Origin: an uncultured Coriobacteriaceae bacterium
GTDB lineage: Bacteria > Actinomycetota > Coriobacteriia > Coriobacteriales > Atopobiaceae
Length of the DNA: 64,000 nt
Reading direction: 5' to 3'
Assembly: GCA_902786015.1 (NCBI GenBank)
Contig: CADAAU010000002.1
Coordinates: 229,009 to 293,008 of the forward strand
The position numbers and the translations under genes were made by a program. Below, one piece after another: positions 8,904-18,624 of this stretch; position 1 is the stretch's first letter; each line of letters opens with the position of its first letter. The notes below the pieces were generated by a model. The model saw only the letters and a program-made list of their open reading frames with translations, did no database searches and was not told where the DNA came from.

Positions 8904-10871
8904 ATGCGACAGGCGGTTGTGGGCCTCGTGGCCCATGTCGATGCGGGCAAGACTACGCTCGCCGAGGCGCTGCTTTACGTGAGCGGGACGATTCGCACGA
9001 TGGGACGGGTAGACCACGGCGATTCCCACATGGACGTCCACCAGATGGAGCGCCAGCGGGGAATAACCATCTTCGCCTCGTCTGCGCGACTTGAGTACGA
9101 CGGCGCCCTGCTCATGTTGCTCGACGCGCCGGGACACGTGGACTTTGGTGCCGAGGCGGAACGCACCGTTGCCGCGCTCGACCTCGCCGTGCTCGTGGTG
9201 GCCGCCAACGAGGGCGTGCGCGGACATACGAGGACCATGTGGCGGCTGCTCAATGCCCATAACGTTCCCACGGTAGTGTTTGTCAACAAGTGCGATCTCG
9301 CAATGCCTCATCGAGATCAGGTCCTCGAAGACATGCGTGCACGGCTCGATGAGCGATGCGTCGATTTGCAGGACAATGAGGCTCTGGCACTCTGTGACGA
9401 ATCTGCCCTCGAGGAGCTACTCGAGTCGGGCTGCCTCGCACCCAATACGGTCTGCGATTTGGTGCGCGACCGCAAGGCTGTGCCGTGCGTCTTTGGCTCT
9501 GCACGCACGCTTGAGGGTGTGGGAGAGCTGGCAGGTCTTCTCGCTCGGTTGGCTCCGAAACAGGAATGGCCTCAGGACTTTGCCGCACACATATATAAGG
9601 TGGGGCGCAGCACAAGGGGCGAACGACTCGCCTGGATAAAGGTGTGCGGAGGCGAACTGCGTGCCAAGGAGCTGCTTACGTGCACACGCCAGAATGACGA
9701 CGGTTGGTCAGATAAGGCCGATCAACTTAGGCTCTACCAAGGAGATCGATTCGAATTGGCTGCGCGCGTGCCAGCGGGGCAAATATGCGCGGCGACGGGC
9801 CTCTCGCAGGCGCGTCCGGGAGATGTACTTGGAGCGGCACGGCCGCTGCGGAGTCCGATGCTCGCCCCCGTTCTGGGATATAAGGTGCTGCCCAACGAGC
9901 ACGACATACGCGCTGTTCACCAAGCGCTCAACGAGCTGGCCGAGGAGGACCCTTTGCTCGGTGTGCGTTGGGATGAGCGGCTCGGCGAGCTACGCGTACA
10001 GCTGATGGGCTCGATGCAGCAGGACGTGGTGCGAGAAGAGCTTGCGCAGCGCCATGGACTTCTTGTTGACTTCGAGTTGGGAGGCGTGCTGTACAAAGAA
10101 ACGCTTTCGCAGTCCACGGTGGGCGTGGGGCATTTTGAGCCGTTGCGCCATTATGCGGAAGTGCACCTGCGTATCGAGCCGGCGGAGCGTGGGTCCGGCG
10201 TGACCTTTGGCAGCGTGTGTCCGCTCGACGAGCTCGATCGCAACTGGCAGCGGCTCATCCTTACCAACGCGATGGAGCGTGAGCATGCGGGTGTCTTGGC
10301 GGGGTTTCCGCTCACGGACGTTCGAATTGCGATTCTGGGCGGGCGAGCCCATGCAAAGCACACCGAGGGTGGGGACTTTAGGCAGGCGACGTATCGGGCG
10401 ATTCGCCAGGGGCTGATGAGGGCGCACGAGCGAGGCGAGTGTCTGCTGCTTGAGCCATGGTATCGCTTTGAGCTCGAGGTTCCCGCAGATAAGGTTGGTC
10501 GCGCCCTCGCGGACCTTCAACGCATGTCTGCGCGATTTGGGGCACCAGACGTGATGGGCGATTGGGCGCGACTGGAGGGTGCAGTGCCCGTCTCGGAAGT
10601 GCGCGACTATCCGCTTGAGGTGAGCGCCTATACGGGCGGGGAGGGTGGCATGAGCGTGACGTTTGGCGGATATGAGCCCTGCCATGATGCTGACCGCGTT
10701 GTGGAGGATGCGGGCTACGACCCAATTTCCGATTTGCCCAACACGCCTGATTCAGTATTTTGTAGTCATGGGGCTGGTTACAACGTACCGTGGAACGAAG
10801 TCGAGAAAAGCGCACATGTGCATCCCGACTCTCGCTCTCAGACCCCTTGGCGTCCTGCGGCCGAGGTGTAA
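8904..10871 (+). CDS. TetM-like translational GTPase (ribosomal protection family)
   Basis: A 655-residue EF-G-like GTPase with G1 AHVDAGKTT (residues 10-18), G3 DAPGHVDF and G4 NKCD. It then shows EF-G domains II-V, with the domain IV/V arrangement of TetM/TetO/TetW. The family removes tetracycline from the ribosome. This protein differs from classic TetM: the C-terminus has an added tail with NTPDSVFCSHGAGYNVPW seen in chromosomal relatives, and the switch region is diverged (RGITIFASSARLEY). A resistance phenotype is therefore uncertain. The start at 8904 has AGGGAGG four bases before it. It converges on the gene at 11054-11524, with array A3 between them. Confidence 0.8.
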   Translation: MRQAVVGLVAHVDAGKTTLAEALLYVSGTIRTMGRVDHGDSHMDVHQMERQRGITIFASSARLEYDGALLMLLDAPGHVDFGAEAERTVAALDLAVLVVAANEGVRGHTRTMWRLLNAHNVPTVVFVNKCDLAMPHRDQVLEDMRARLDERCVDLQDNEALALCDESALEELLESGCLAPNTVCDLVRDRKAVPCVFGSARTLEGVGELAGLLARLAPKQEWPQDFAAHIYKVGRSTRGERLAWIKVCGGELRAKELLTCTRQNDDGWSDKADQLRLYQGDRFELAARVPAGQICAATGLSQARPGDVLGAARPLRSPMLAPVLGYKVLPNEHDIRAVHQALNELAEEDPLLGVRWDERLGELRVQLMGSMQQDVVREELAQRHGLLVDFELGGVLYKETLSQSTVGVGHFEPLRHYAEVHLRIEPAERGSGVTFGSVCPLDELDRNWQRLILTNAMEREHAGVLAGFPLTDVRIAILGGRAHAKHTEGGDFRQATYRAIRQGLMRAHERGECLLLEPWYRFELEVPADKVGRALADLQRMSARFGAPDVMGDWARLEGAVPVSEVRDYPLEVSAYTGGEGGMSVTFGGYEPCHDADRVVEDAGYDPISDLPNTPDSVFCSHGAGYNVPWNEVEKSAHVHPDSRSQTPWRPAAEV

Positions 10872-10881
10872 ATCGCGCGTT

Positions 10882-11043
10882 CTGAGCTGAGAATGCCTTT
10901 CGTGTGGCTGAGAACCCCACACGAAAGGCATTCTCAGCAAATTGCGCCACACAAAAGGAAAAACCAGCTCAAACGAGCCCATTTGAGCTGGAATTGACTT
11001 TCGTGTGGCCCAACGACCCACACGAAACGCAATCTCAGCTCAA
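10882..11043. repeat. Family A palindromic half-site array A3 (5 units)
   Basis: Five half-sites at 10882-10907, 10917-10941, 10947-10972, 10983-11008 and 11018-11043, oriented > < < > <. The spacers are 9, 5, 10 and 9 bp, exactly the reverse complement of the A2 rule. The first pair has a 20-bp perfect stem (TGAGAATGCCTTTCGTGTGG and its complement). The array lies between convergent genes and could end transcription from both sides. Confidence 0.95.
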
Positions 11044-11053
11044 GACCGCTGCC

Positions 11054-11524
11054 TCACGGCAGGCCGGCTTCGTATTCCTCGCTGTCGCGCAGGATGTAGA
11101 GGTCAACCGTGTCCCATGCCACGCGATTGAAGGCGGACCGAAACCTACCGTCGAGCTTTTGTTCCACTTGCCCTGTAAACACGCGATTGGCTGCGCTCAC
11201 CACATCGCGCTCGCTTACGTCATGCGTGTGGACGCCCTCGATTTCTCGCGTGACATGTGCCAGCCGCTGCAAGGACAACGAAAGTCCCGCTTCGGCCTCG
11301 GATGAGGTCTGATAGACGCCAACGCTCGATTCGCTAACCTGCTGAATCTCTTCTTGCCGCCGACGTTGCTCGTCTTGGACCGTAATGGGAATGACCGGCA
11401 TCCCGCCCAACGCCATAGGGCCAGCAAGTGAGAGAATCGCCAACACCGCCGCGATCTGCTGCGGGCTGGGCAGCTGCGGCTTGTAGGGAATTTTGCCAGC
11501 CAGTATGTCCAATTCCTCGTCCAT
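11054..11524 (-). CDS. Small membrane protein of unknown function
   Basis: A 156-residue protein. A cytoplasmic head (MDEELDILAGKIPYKPQLPS) is followed by one hydrophobic helix (about 25-48, IAAVLAILSLAGPMALGGMP) and then a charged, Gln/Glu-rich helical domain of about 100 residues. I recognise no family. The ATG at 11524 has GAGGAA close by; a TTG at 11542 is an alternative start. It lies downstream of the flotillin gene on the same strand (gap 124 bp), so the two may be cotranscribed. Confidence 0.6.
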   Translation of the reverse strand: MDEELDILAGKIPYKPQLPSPQQIAAVLAILSLAGPMALGGMPVIPITVQDEQRRRQEEIQQVSESSVGVYQTSSEAEAGLSLSLQRLAHVTREIEGVHTHDVSERDVVSAANRVFTGQVEQKLDGRFRSAFNRVAWDTVDLYILRDSEEYEAGLP

Positions 11525-11648
11525 GGTTCCTCGCTCGCACAACGCCGTCGCTGCATACCTATATACTACGGCAAAAGCGGCGCAAAAGAACTGGGTCCGC
11601 TTGCGCCGCGATTAGAATGCCGCACTGGCTCTGCTCGACGAACTGGCT

Positions 11649-13073
11649 CTACTCGATGTTGCCCTCCACGTGCACGTTGTGGTTCACGGCCGCATCGTAA
11701 GTGCTCGCGCGCATTACCTCTCGCATGTCCACGCCTGTGGCATCACTCATGGTGTCGAACACCTGCTTTATGACGACGGGCATGGCACCAGAGACGCGGG
11801 ATATTCCACCTTGGCCATCAGACCCGCCCGCGTCATAGACGCTCACGTTATCGATGCTGGCAAGCGGCTTGGCCACGGCTGCGGCCACCTCGGGCAGAAC
11901 CTTAATCATCATCTCTGCCATGCCGGCCTGGTTCATCTTTTGCAGTGCCTCGGCGCGCTTCTCGAGTGCCGCAGCCTCTGCTTGTCCCTTGGCTCGAATC
12001 GCCTCCGCCTCGGCGATGCCCTTGGCGCGAATGGCCTCTGCCTCGGCCTCTCCACGGAGCTTCGTTGCGCGTGCTTCCTGTTCGGCGGCATACACGTTCG
12101 CCTCTGCACGGCGTTTCTCGGCTTCCATGGCCGCCTCGGCCGCTTGGATCTCCTTGTACTTCTCGGCTTCGGCCCGCTTCTTTACCTCGGCTGCCAGCTC
12201 CTGCTCGCGCACGTGCACGGACTCGGACTTGGCGCGCGCCTCTGCCTCTAGGACGGTACGCTGCTGCTCCTGTTCCTGAATGTGGTAGGCTGCGTCGGCC
12301 TTTGCACGTTCGGTGTCCTCAACGGTCTTGAGTTGGGCTTTTTGAATCGCAAGCTCGTTTTGCTTCTCGGCGATGTCACGGTCGGCGCGCACGCGGGCGT
12401 CGTTTGCTTCGCGGTCGGCCTCGGCCTGTGCCACGGCCACTTCTTTGTTGGCCTTGGCCTTGGCGATGGACGCGTCCTTGCGAATCTTTGACGTGTTGTC
12501 CATGCCGAGGTCGGTAATAAGGCCGTGTTCGTCAGTGACGTTTTGGATGTTGCAAGACAGAATCTCGATTCCGAGCTTCTCCATGTCCTTGCTCGCCTTG
12601 GCCATTACCTGGTCCGAGAACGAGTCGCGGTCGGTATTGATACTGCGCAGATCGAGCGTGCCAATGATCTCGCGCATGTTGCCCTGCAGCGAATCCTGCA
12701 GCGAAAGCGCGATGTCCTGCTCGGTCATGTTGAGGAAGTTGCGCTCGGCAAGCAGCATTCCGTCGGGATCGTCGGTTACGCGTACCTTGGCTACGGCGTC
12801 AACTTTTACGTTAATAAAGTCGTTCGTGGGGATGTACTGGTCGGTTTTGATGTCAACCGAAATCTGCTTGAGGCAAAGACGGTCGGTTCGCTCAAAGAAG
12901 GGAATCTTGAATCCCGCACGACCGGTGAGAACGCGAGGCTTGGAGTGCAGGCCCGATATGATGAGCGCCTCGTCGGGCGACGCCTTCACGTAGCCCGAGA
13001 GCAAGAACATCGCGCAAATCACTATGATTGCTACGACAAGCACGAGAACTACTGGGCTAAGACCGAACAACAT
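11649..13073 (-). CDS. floT: Flotillin-like SPFH/band 7 protein
   Basis: A 474-residue scaffold protein. An N-terminal hydrophobic hairpin (residues 5-27) anchors it. An SPFH/PHB domain follows (about 30-200, including DEALIISGLHSKPRVLTGR and FINVKVDAVAKVRV). Then comes a long Ala/Glu/Lys-rich coiled coil (about 205-385, with repeats such as AEAEAIRAKGIAEAEAIRAKG broken by EAxA) and a flotillin C-terminal segment. Flotillins organise functional membrane microdomains. The start follows AAGGAGCC. It is divergent from rpsL, with a 323-bp gap. No NfeD partner gene is seen beside it. Confidence 0.9.
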   Translation of the reverse strand: MLFGLSPVVLVLVVAIIVICAMFLLSGYVKASPDEALIISGLHSKPRVLTGRAGFKIPFFERTDRLCLKQISVDIKTDQYIPTNDFINVKVDAVAKVRVTDDPDGMLLAERNFLNMTEQDIALSLQDSLQGNMREIIGTLDLRSINTDRDSFSDQVMAKASKDMEKLGIEILSCNIQNVTDEHGLITDLGMDNTSKIRKDASIAKAKANKEVAVAQAEADREANDARVRADRDIAEKQNELAIQKAQLKTVEDTERAKADAAYHIQEQEQQRTVLEAEARAKSESVHVREQELAAEVKKRAEAEKYKEIQAAEAAMEAEKRRAEANVYAAEQEARATKLRGEAEAEAIRAKGIAEAEAIRAKGQAEAAALEKRAEALQKMNQAGMAEMMIKVLPEVAAAVAKPLASIDNVSVYDAGGSDGQGGISRVSGAMPVVIKQVFDTMSDATGVDMREVMRASTYDAAVNHNVHVEGNIE

Positions 13074-13396
13074 AACAGGCTCCTTTCAGAGAACTAACCT
13101 TGAGATGTGGTATACCCAGGCAAAATCGGCCCATTCCCACTTCCGTGAACGGTATGCGGGGGCGTCCGAATGGTAGAATGCCCAGCAAACAAGGTATGCC
13201 GGAAGCTATCACGAGTTGTCGGCTAACCTGACGGGAAGGATTGATGAACGCCTCTCCACAAAAGGCAACGCCCGGGTGCGTGGACTGTTGACAACGTCCC
13301 CACAAGGGCGTAATCTTTTCAACCGCTGATTCAAGGTAGCGGTGCTGCGCTGCCTTTGTCAATACACGCAACCGATAGGTACAAAGGAGAAGCGTT
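13074..13396. other. Leader region between flotillin and rpsL
   Basis: This 323-bp gap holds the flotillin ribosome site on the left and the str operon promoter (13288-13316) plus an 80-nt rpsL leader on the right. Between them (about 13140-13285) I see no gene, repeat or known RNA. Confidence 0.5.
13288..13316 (+). promoter_or_regulatory. str operon promoter
   Basis: TTGACA (13288-13293) and TAATCT (13311-13316) are separated by 17 bp, close to the sigma-70 consensus. Transcription would begin near 13323, giving an rpsL leader of about 75 nt ending in AAAGGAGAAG. Confidence 0.75.
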
Positions 13397-13771
13397 TTGC
13401 CTACCATCAACCAGCTCGTCCGCCAGGGACGCAAGTCCGTTGCGTCCAAGTCCAAGAACGCGGCACTTCAGCACAATCCCCAGAAGCGTGGCGTGTGCAC
13501 CCGCGTGTTCACCACCACCCCAAAGAAGCCTAACTCCGCTCTGCGCAAGGTTGCCCGTGTGCGCCTCGTCAACGGCATCGAAGTTACGGCCTACATCCCC
13601 GGCGAGGGCCACAACCTCCAGGAGCACTCCATCGTGCTCATCCGTGGCGGCCGTGTGCGCGACCTCCCCGGCGTGCGTTACAAGATCATTCGCGGTGCGT
13701 ACGACTGCGCGGCCGTGCAGAACCGCAAGCGTGCCCGCTCCCGCTATGGCGCCAAGCGCCCCAAGGAGTAG
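13397..13771 (+). CDS. rpsL: 30S ribosomal protein S12
   Basis: A 124-residue S12 of the decoding centre, with the full family sequence including [11 protein letters not shown] and GHNLQEHS. The start is TTG, fixed by AAAGGAGAAG just upstream and by the usual MPTINQL N-terminus. Lys43 is present. Position 88 (motif GGRVRDLPG) is Arg, encoded CGC at 13658-13660, whereas many bacteria have Lys. Lys-to-Arg there is a classic streptomycin-resistance change in mycobacteria. First gene of the str operon. Confidence 0.98.
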   Translation: MPTINQLVRQGRKSVASKSKNAALQHNPQKRGVCTRVFTTTPKKPNSALRKVARVRLVNGIEVTAYIPGEGHNLQEHSIVLIRGGRVRDLPGVRYKIIRGAYDCAAVQNRKRARSRYGAKRPKE

Positions 13772-13821
13772 TGCATCCTTGCACTTGATTTGTCCCGTTT
13801 CGAGGAATTTGAGGAGATAAC

Positions 13822-14292
13822 ATGCCGCGTCGTGCAGCAGCAGTCCGTCGTGAGGTCATGCCGGACGCAAAGTACAACAACCGTCTGGTTACCCAGCTTA
13901 TCAACAAGGTCCTGCTTGATGGCAAGAAGTCCCTTGCCGAGCGCATTGTTTACGATGCCTTCGACATCGTTGAGCAGCGCACCGAGCAGGATCCCCTGGC
14001 CGTCTTCAAGAAGGCCATGGACAACGTGCGTCCTACGCTTGAGGTCAAGCCCAAGCGCGTTGGCGGTGCCACGTATCAGGTGCCGATGGAGGTCAACTCC
14101 CGTCGCGCCACCACGCTCGCCATCCGTTGGATGGTCAACTTCTCGCGTGCTCGCAAAGAGAAGACCATGGCCCTGCGCCTTGCCAACGAGATCATCGATG
14201 CCTCTAACGGTGTTGGTGCCTCCGTCAAGCGCCGTGAGGACCTGTTCAAGATGGCCGAGGCTAACCGCGCCTTCTCGCACTACCGCTTCTAA
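13822..14292 (+). CDS. rpsG: 30S ribosomal protein S7
   Basis: A 156-residue S7, the primary 16S rRNA-binding protein of the 30S head. It has the family N-terminus [12 protein letters not shown] and the conserved [17 protein letters not shown] and [12 protein letters not shown] blocks, at the usual length. The gap to rpsL is 50 bp and to fusA 29 bp, so it lies in one operon. A GAGGAGAT sequence precedes the ATG. Confidence 0.98.
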   Translation: MPRRAAAVRREVMPDAKYNNRLVTQLINKVLLDGKKSLAERIVYDAFDIVEQRTEQDPLAVFKKAMDNVRPTLEVKPKRVGGATYQVPMEVNSRRATTLAIRWMVNFSRARKEKTMALRLANEIIDASNGVGASVKRREDLFKMAEANRAFSHYRF

Positions 14293-14321
14293 TCCGGCCA
14301 AATTGAGGAGAGTTTCTTTTT

Positions 14322-16427
14322 ATGGCTAAACCTAAGTACAGTTTGCAAAACACGCGCAACATTGGCATCATGGCCCACATCGATGCGGGCAAGACGACCA
14401 CCACGGAGCGCATTCTTTACTACACGGGCAAGACCCACAAGATCGGCGAGGTCCATGACGGTGCAGCTACCATGGACTGGATGGCTCAGGAGCAGGAGCG
14501 CGGCGTTACCATTACCTCCGCTGCCACCACGTGCTTCTGGGATGTCGCGGGCACGACCTACCGCATCCAGATCATCGACACCCCGGGCCACGTAGACTTT
14601 ACCGCCGAGGTTGAGCGCTGCCTGCGCGTTCTCGACGGCGCCGTTGCCGTCTTTGACGCAGTTGCTGGCGTCCAGCCCCAGTCCGAGACGGTGTGGCGTC
14701 AGGCCGGTAACTACGGCGTCCCCCGCATCGCCTTTATCAACAAGTACGACCGCGTGGGTGCTGACTTCTTCCATGCCATCGAGACCATGAAGGAGCGCCT
14801 AGGCGCCAATGCCGTGGCGGCTCAGATTCCGATGGGCGCCGAGTCTCAGTTCTGGGGTCTCGTCGATCTCGTGAGTATGGAGGCATGGGACTTCAAAGAG
14901 GATGCCAAGGGCATGATCTACCCCGAGAAGCTTGATGCCATTCCCGAGGAGTTCGCGGATCTTGCGCAGGAGAAGCGCGACGAGCTGCTCGACGCTGCTT
15001 CCATGTTTGACGAGGAACTCGAGGAGCTTGCCCTCATGGAGGAGGAGATTCCCGTCGAGATGCTCAAGGCGGCCATCCGCAAGGGTGTTCTGGCCGGCGA
15101 GCTCAATCCCGTCTTCGTGGGTTCTGCTTACAAGAACAAGGGCATTCAGGAGCTGCTCGACGCAGTTGTCGACTACCTGCCCAGCCCGCTCGACGTCAAG
15201 TCGATTGACGGCGTGGACCTCAAGGGCAACGAGGCCGAGCGTCACGCAGACGCCAAGGAGCCCTTCAGCGCCCTCGCATTCAAGATTATGACCGACCCCT
15301 ACGTGGGCAAGCTCACGTATTTCCGCGTGTACTCCGGCCAGGCTGAGTCCGGCAGCTACGTGTACAACTCCGTCAAGGACAAGCGCGAGCGCCTCGGACG
15401 CATCCTCGAGATGAACGCGAACGAGCGAGTCGACCGCGACAACTGCTTCGCTGGCGACATCGTCGCGTGCGTCGGCCTCAAGAACACCACCACGGGTGAC
15501 ACCCTCTGCCTCGAGAAGGACCCCATCATTCTCGAGTCCATCGACTTTGCCGACCCTGTTATCGACGTTGCCGTTGAGCCCAAGACCAAGGCCGAGCAGG
15601 AAAAGATGTCCGTGGGCCTCTCGAAGCTCGCTGAGGAGGACCCGACCTTCCAGGTGCGCACCGATCACGAGACCGGGCAGACCATCATCGCCGGCATGGG
15701 CGAGTTGCACCTCGAGATTATCGTCGACCGTCTGCGTCGTGAGTTCAAGGTGGAGTGCAACGTGGGTAAGCCTCAGGTCGCCTATCGCGAGACGGCTGGC
15801 AAGGCAGTCCAGCACGTGCAGGGCAAGTTCGTTCGCCAGTCCGGTGGCCGCGGCCAGTACGGCGACGCCGTCATCGACCTCGAGCCAATGCCCGCGGGTC
15901 ATGGCTACGAGTTTGTGGATGCTACCGTGGGCGGCGTAGTGCCCAAGGAGTACATCCCCTCTGTCGACAAGGGCATCCAGGAGGCTCTGAACTCTGGTGT
16001 TATCGCCGGCTACCCGGTGCAGGACATCAAAGTGACGCTGGTAGATGGTTCCTACCACGAAGTCGACTCCTCCGAGGCAGCCTTTAAGGTCGCTGGCTCC
16101 ATGGCTATAAAGAAGGCCCTCAACATGTCCGACCCCGTGCTCCTCGAGCCGGTCGAGGCCGTTGAGGTCGAGACTCCCGAGCAGTACATGGGTGACGTCA
16201 TGGGCAACCTCAGCTCCCGTCGCGGTAAGATCGAGGGCATGGAGGATCGCTCCAACACCAAGGTCATCAAGGCCAAGGTGCCTCTGGGCGAGATGTTTGG
16301 TTACGCGACCGACCTCCGCTCTCAGACGCAGGGTCGTGCGAGCTACACCATGCAGTTTGATTCCTACGAGGCGGTACCCAAGGCCGTCCGCGAGGAGATC
16401 GTATCGAAGCACGGCGGCAACGCCTAA
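14322..16427 (+). CDS. fusA: Elongation factor G
   Basis: A 701-residue translocase GTPase with all EF-G domains: P-loop [13 protein letters not shown], switch [22 protein letters not shown] and NKYD in the G domain, then domains II-V ending near [11 protein letters not shown]. It is the essential translocation and recycling factor. In most bacteria tuf follows; here the next gene is rpsJ after 62 bp. The separate TetM-like GTPase at 8904-10871 is a diverged relative. Confidence 0.98.
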   Translation: MAKPKYSLQNTRNIGIMAHIDAGKTTTTERILYYTGKTHKIGEVHDGAATMDWMAQEQERGVTITSAATTCFWDVAGTTYRIQIIDTPGHVDFTAEVERCLRVLDGAVAVFDAVAGVQPQSETVWRQAGNYGVPRIAFINKYDRVGADFFHAIETMKERLGANAVAAQIPMGAESQFWGLVDLVSMEAWDFKEDAKGMIYPEKLDAIPEEFADLAQEKRDELLDAASMFDEELEELALMEEEIPVEMLKAAIRKGVLAGELNPVFVGSAYKNKGIQELLDAVVDYLPSPLDVKSIDGVDLKGNEAERHADAKEPFSALAFKIMTDPYVGKLTYFRVYSGQAESGSYVYNSVKDKRERLGRILEMNANERVDRDNCFAGDIVACVGLKNTTTGDTLCLEKDPIILESIDFADPVIDVAVEPKTKAEQEKMSVGLSKLAEEDPTFQVRTDHETGQTIIAGMGELHLEIIVDRLRREFKVECNVGKPQVAYRETAGKAVQHVQGKFVRQSGGRGQYGDAVIDLEPMPAGHGYEFVDATVGGVVPKEYIPSVDKGIQEALNSGVIAGYPVQDIKVTLVDGSYHEVDSSEAAFKVAGSMAIKKALNMSDPVLLEPVEAVEVETPEQYMGDVMGNLSSRRGKIEGMEDRSNTKVIKAKVPLGEMFGYATDLRSQTQGRASYTMQFDSYEAVPKAVREEIVSKHGGNA

Positions 16428-16489
16428 GTAATATCCGTAGCCTATTTGTGGGGCGCAGGCGAAAGGCGTCCCGCGCACAGGAGGTAACA

Positions 16490-16798
16490 GTGCCAAACCA
16501 AAAGATCAGGATCCGCCTCAAGGGCTACGATCATGAGGTCGTTGATCAGTCCGCCAAGCTCATCGTGGACACTGCCCAGAAGACGGGCGCGCGTGTGAGC
16601 GGCCCCATTCCGCTGCCTACCGAGCGCAACCTCTACACCGTCATTCGTTCGCCGCACAAGGACAAGGACTCGCGTGAGCAGTTCGAGATGCGTACGCACA
16701 AGCGTCTGATCGACATTCTCGATCCCTCGAGCTCCACCATCGACAGCCTCATGCGCATGGACCTTCCTGCGGGCGTTGACATCGAGATTAAGCTCTAA
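16490..16798 (+). CDS. rpsJ: 30S ribosomal protein S10 (NusE)
   Basis: A 102-residue S10 with the family sequence ([44 protein letters not shown]). The GTG start at 16490 follows ACAGGAGGTAAC. S10 also works in antitermination as NusE. The usual S10 operon (rplC, rplD and so on) does not follow: a stem-loop and a substrate-binding protein gene come next, so rpsJ ends the str operon here. Confidence 0.98.
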   Translation: MPNQKIRIRLKGYDHEVVDQSAKLIVDTAQKTGARVSGPIPLPTERNLYTVIRSPHKDKDSREQFEMRTHKRLIDILDPSSSTIDSLMRMDLPAGVDIEIKL

Positions 16799-16822
16799 AG
16801 GGTTTTTATAACGCAAAAGATG

Positions 16823-16867
16823 AGCTACCCGGTAGCGGTGCCGTTTGGCATCTGCCATCGGGTAGCT
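16823..16867 (+). terminator. Stem-loop after rpsJ
   Basis: The arms AGCTACCCG (16823-16831) and CGGGTAGCT (16859-16867) enclose a small inner TGCC/GGCA stem. There is no strong T-run, so it may be a weak or Rho-assisted terminator. It closes the str operon. Confidence 0.55.
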
Positions 16868-16933
16868 GCGTATTTCTGAAACTGAAGAGGCTATACTTTA
16901 TGTGGTAAGTGCGTGGTGCATGGGAGGGCAAGC

Positions 16934-18613
16934 GTGGGATCTTGGATTGCAATCGTAACCAAACGATGGACGCTCGGTTGGATCTTATGCATGCTCGCCT
17001 CGCTTCTTTGTTGTGTTTCCTGCGGCAATGCGCACAACACAGATAAGCCTGTCTCACAAGAGACGAACGTTGACTCGGACATTGATGTCTCAAACTTTCT
17101 CGTGTCGGTTCTCGACGAACCGAAAACGCTTGATTTCCAGTGCACGACCATCGACTACACCATAGGACTAAACTGCTTCAACCGTCTGGTCGAGATGCAG
17201 GAGGGGGAAGACGGGGCCATAGGTGTGGTTCCCTCGCTTGCAAAGTCTTGGGAGATTTCTGATGACGGGCTTGTGTATACCTTTCACCTGCGTGATGACG
17301 TGACGTTTAGCAATGGGTCGCCCCTTACGTCATCCGACGTGCTCTATTCGTTTATACGTCTGCTCACCCATCCTAAGTCGTGCAACCGCGATATTGTTCG
17401 AGATATCGAGGGGGCCAAGGAGCTCGAGTCGGGAGACTCCGACTATCTGGAGGGTTTTCGCCTGATTGATGACCATAACTTCTCCATTACGCTTCGCCAA
17501 CCATTCTCAGCGTTTTTGGCGTGCTTATGCATGCCGGGAGCATCAATACTTGACCAAGAGACCACCGAGCTGGCAGGAGACAAGTTTGGCCATGATCCTC
17601 AAAGCACCGTTGGAACGGGTCCGTTCGTACTGCGGTCGTGGAAGTCTGGTGCCGACATGGTGTTGACGGCAAATCCGACGTATTGGGAGGGCGCGCTCGA
17701 CCTCAAGGGCTTGCATTTGCGATTTGTGAACCATCCCGAAACACTTCGAAAGATGTATGACGATGGTCAACTCGACGTATTGAACTTGGATGATTTGGGT
17801 GACCTATCTGAGTTCTTTATGCATGGTGACGTCTATGCAAAATACTTACGGGACGCTCAGCATATTGGCATAGACTACATAGCTTTGAACGAGTCGATAA
17901 AACCGCTTGGCGACGTGCGTGTACGCAAGGCGTTGCAGCTTGCCCTCGACCGGCAGACGCTGCTAGAGGCTGTATATGGGGGTGATGGCAAAGTGGAGAA
18001 CGGGATTTATCCACATGGTCTGTTGGGCTTTAACCCCAATCTTGAGCCAATTCCCTACGACGAAGAGCAAGCCAAATCACTGCTGTCCGAGGCTGGTTAT
18101 GCGGACGGTTTCGACCTTGCAGTGAGCCTTCGCGCAACTACCACCAAACGACAGCGCGAACTTATGAATATGGTCAAGGTAATGTGGGAGAAGGTTGGGG
18201 TTCGCACGAGCATTGAGGTCTTGAGCGAAGATGAGTTTATGAGTCGGCGAAAGGGCGGCAAGCTTGCCTGTTACACGGCAACATGGGCGGCAGACTACGA
18301 CGATCCCGACAACTTCGTGTATACATTCTTTGGGTCGAAGGAAAACGCCGCCAACCGGAGCATTTGCTATACGAACGAGGATGTTATGAAGCGCGTTCGT
18401 GCCGCGCGGTCAATCGTCGACGAGGAGGAACGGATTAAGGAATACGACGATTTGGAGCGTATCATCGTGCACGATGATGCCGCTTGGATACCCCTGTTTT
18501 CCAAAACTCGCCATTACGTGATTTCCGACAGGCTCCAGAACTTTACCGTGTCGTGGAACGGCTGGTTCGAGACAAGCTACAAGTACATGTCCATCAAAGA
18601 TTCGCAGAACTAG
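16934..18613 (+). CDS. Oligopeptide-type substrate-binding lipoprotein paired with a Cache-GGDEF gene
   Basis: A 559-residue SBP_bac_5 protein. A basic N-terminus (TKRW) leads into a hydrophobic signal ending LLCCVSC, a lipobox, so it is a likely lipoprotein. The body has the family landmarks VPSLAKSWEISDDGLVYTF and FSNGSPLTSSDV. The GTG at 16934 is preceded five bases upstream by GGGAGGG; a GTG at 16913 lacks this. There are no ABC permease or ATPase genes. The cyclase starts 11 bp after its stop, so the two are cotranscribed and the binding protein may present its ligand to the cyclase sensor. That coupling is an inference. Confidence 0.88.
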   Translation: MGSWIAIVTKRWTLGWILCMLASLLCCVSCGNAHNTDKPVSQETNVDSDIDVSNFLVSVLDEPKTLDFQCTTIDYTIGLNCFNRLVEMQEGEDGAIGVVPSLAKSWEISDDGLVYTFHLRDDVTFSNGSPLTSSDVLYSFIRLLTHPKSCNRDIVRDIEGAKELESGDSDYLEGFRLIDDHNFSITLRQPFSAFLACLCMPGASILDQETTELAGDKFGHDPQSTVGTGPFVLRSWKSGADMVLTANPTYWEGALDLKGLHLRFVNHPETLRKMYDDGQLDVLNLDDLGDLSEFFMHGDVYAKYLRDAQHIGIDYIALNESIKPLGDVRVRKALQLALDRQTLLEAVYGGDGKVENGIYPHGLLGFNPNLEPIPYDEEQAKSLLSEAGYADGFDLAVSLRATTTKRQRELMNMVKVMWEKVGVRTSIEVLSEDEFMSRRKGGKLACYTATWAADYDDPDNFVYTFFGSKENAANRSICYTNEDVMKRVRAARSIVDEEERIKEYDDLERIIVHDDAAWIPLFSKTRHYVISDRLQNFTVSWNGWFETSYKYMSIKDSQN

Positions 18614-18624
18614 GGGATGTCCGC

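Noticed and set aside
8904..10871. Acquired tetracycline resistance determinant
   Set aside because: Divergent switch and tail, chromosomal context and no mobile element; left as TetM-like.
14799..16496. Long open frame antisense to fusA (565 codons)
   Set aside because: It mirrors codon bias of EF-G on the other strand, has no ribosome site and is low-complexity Leu/Val/His.
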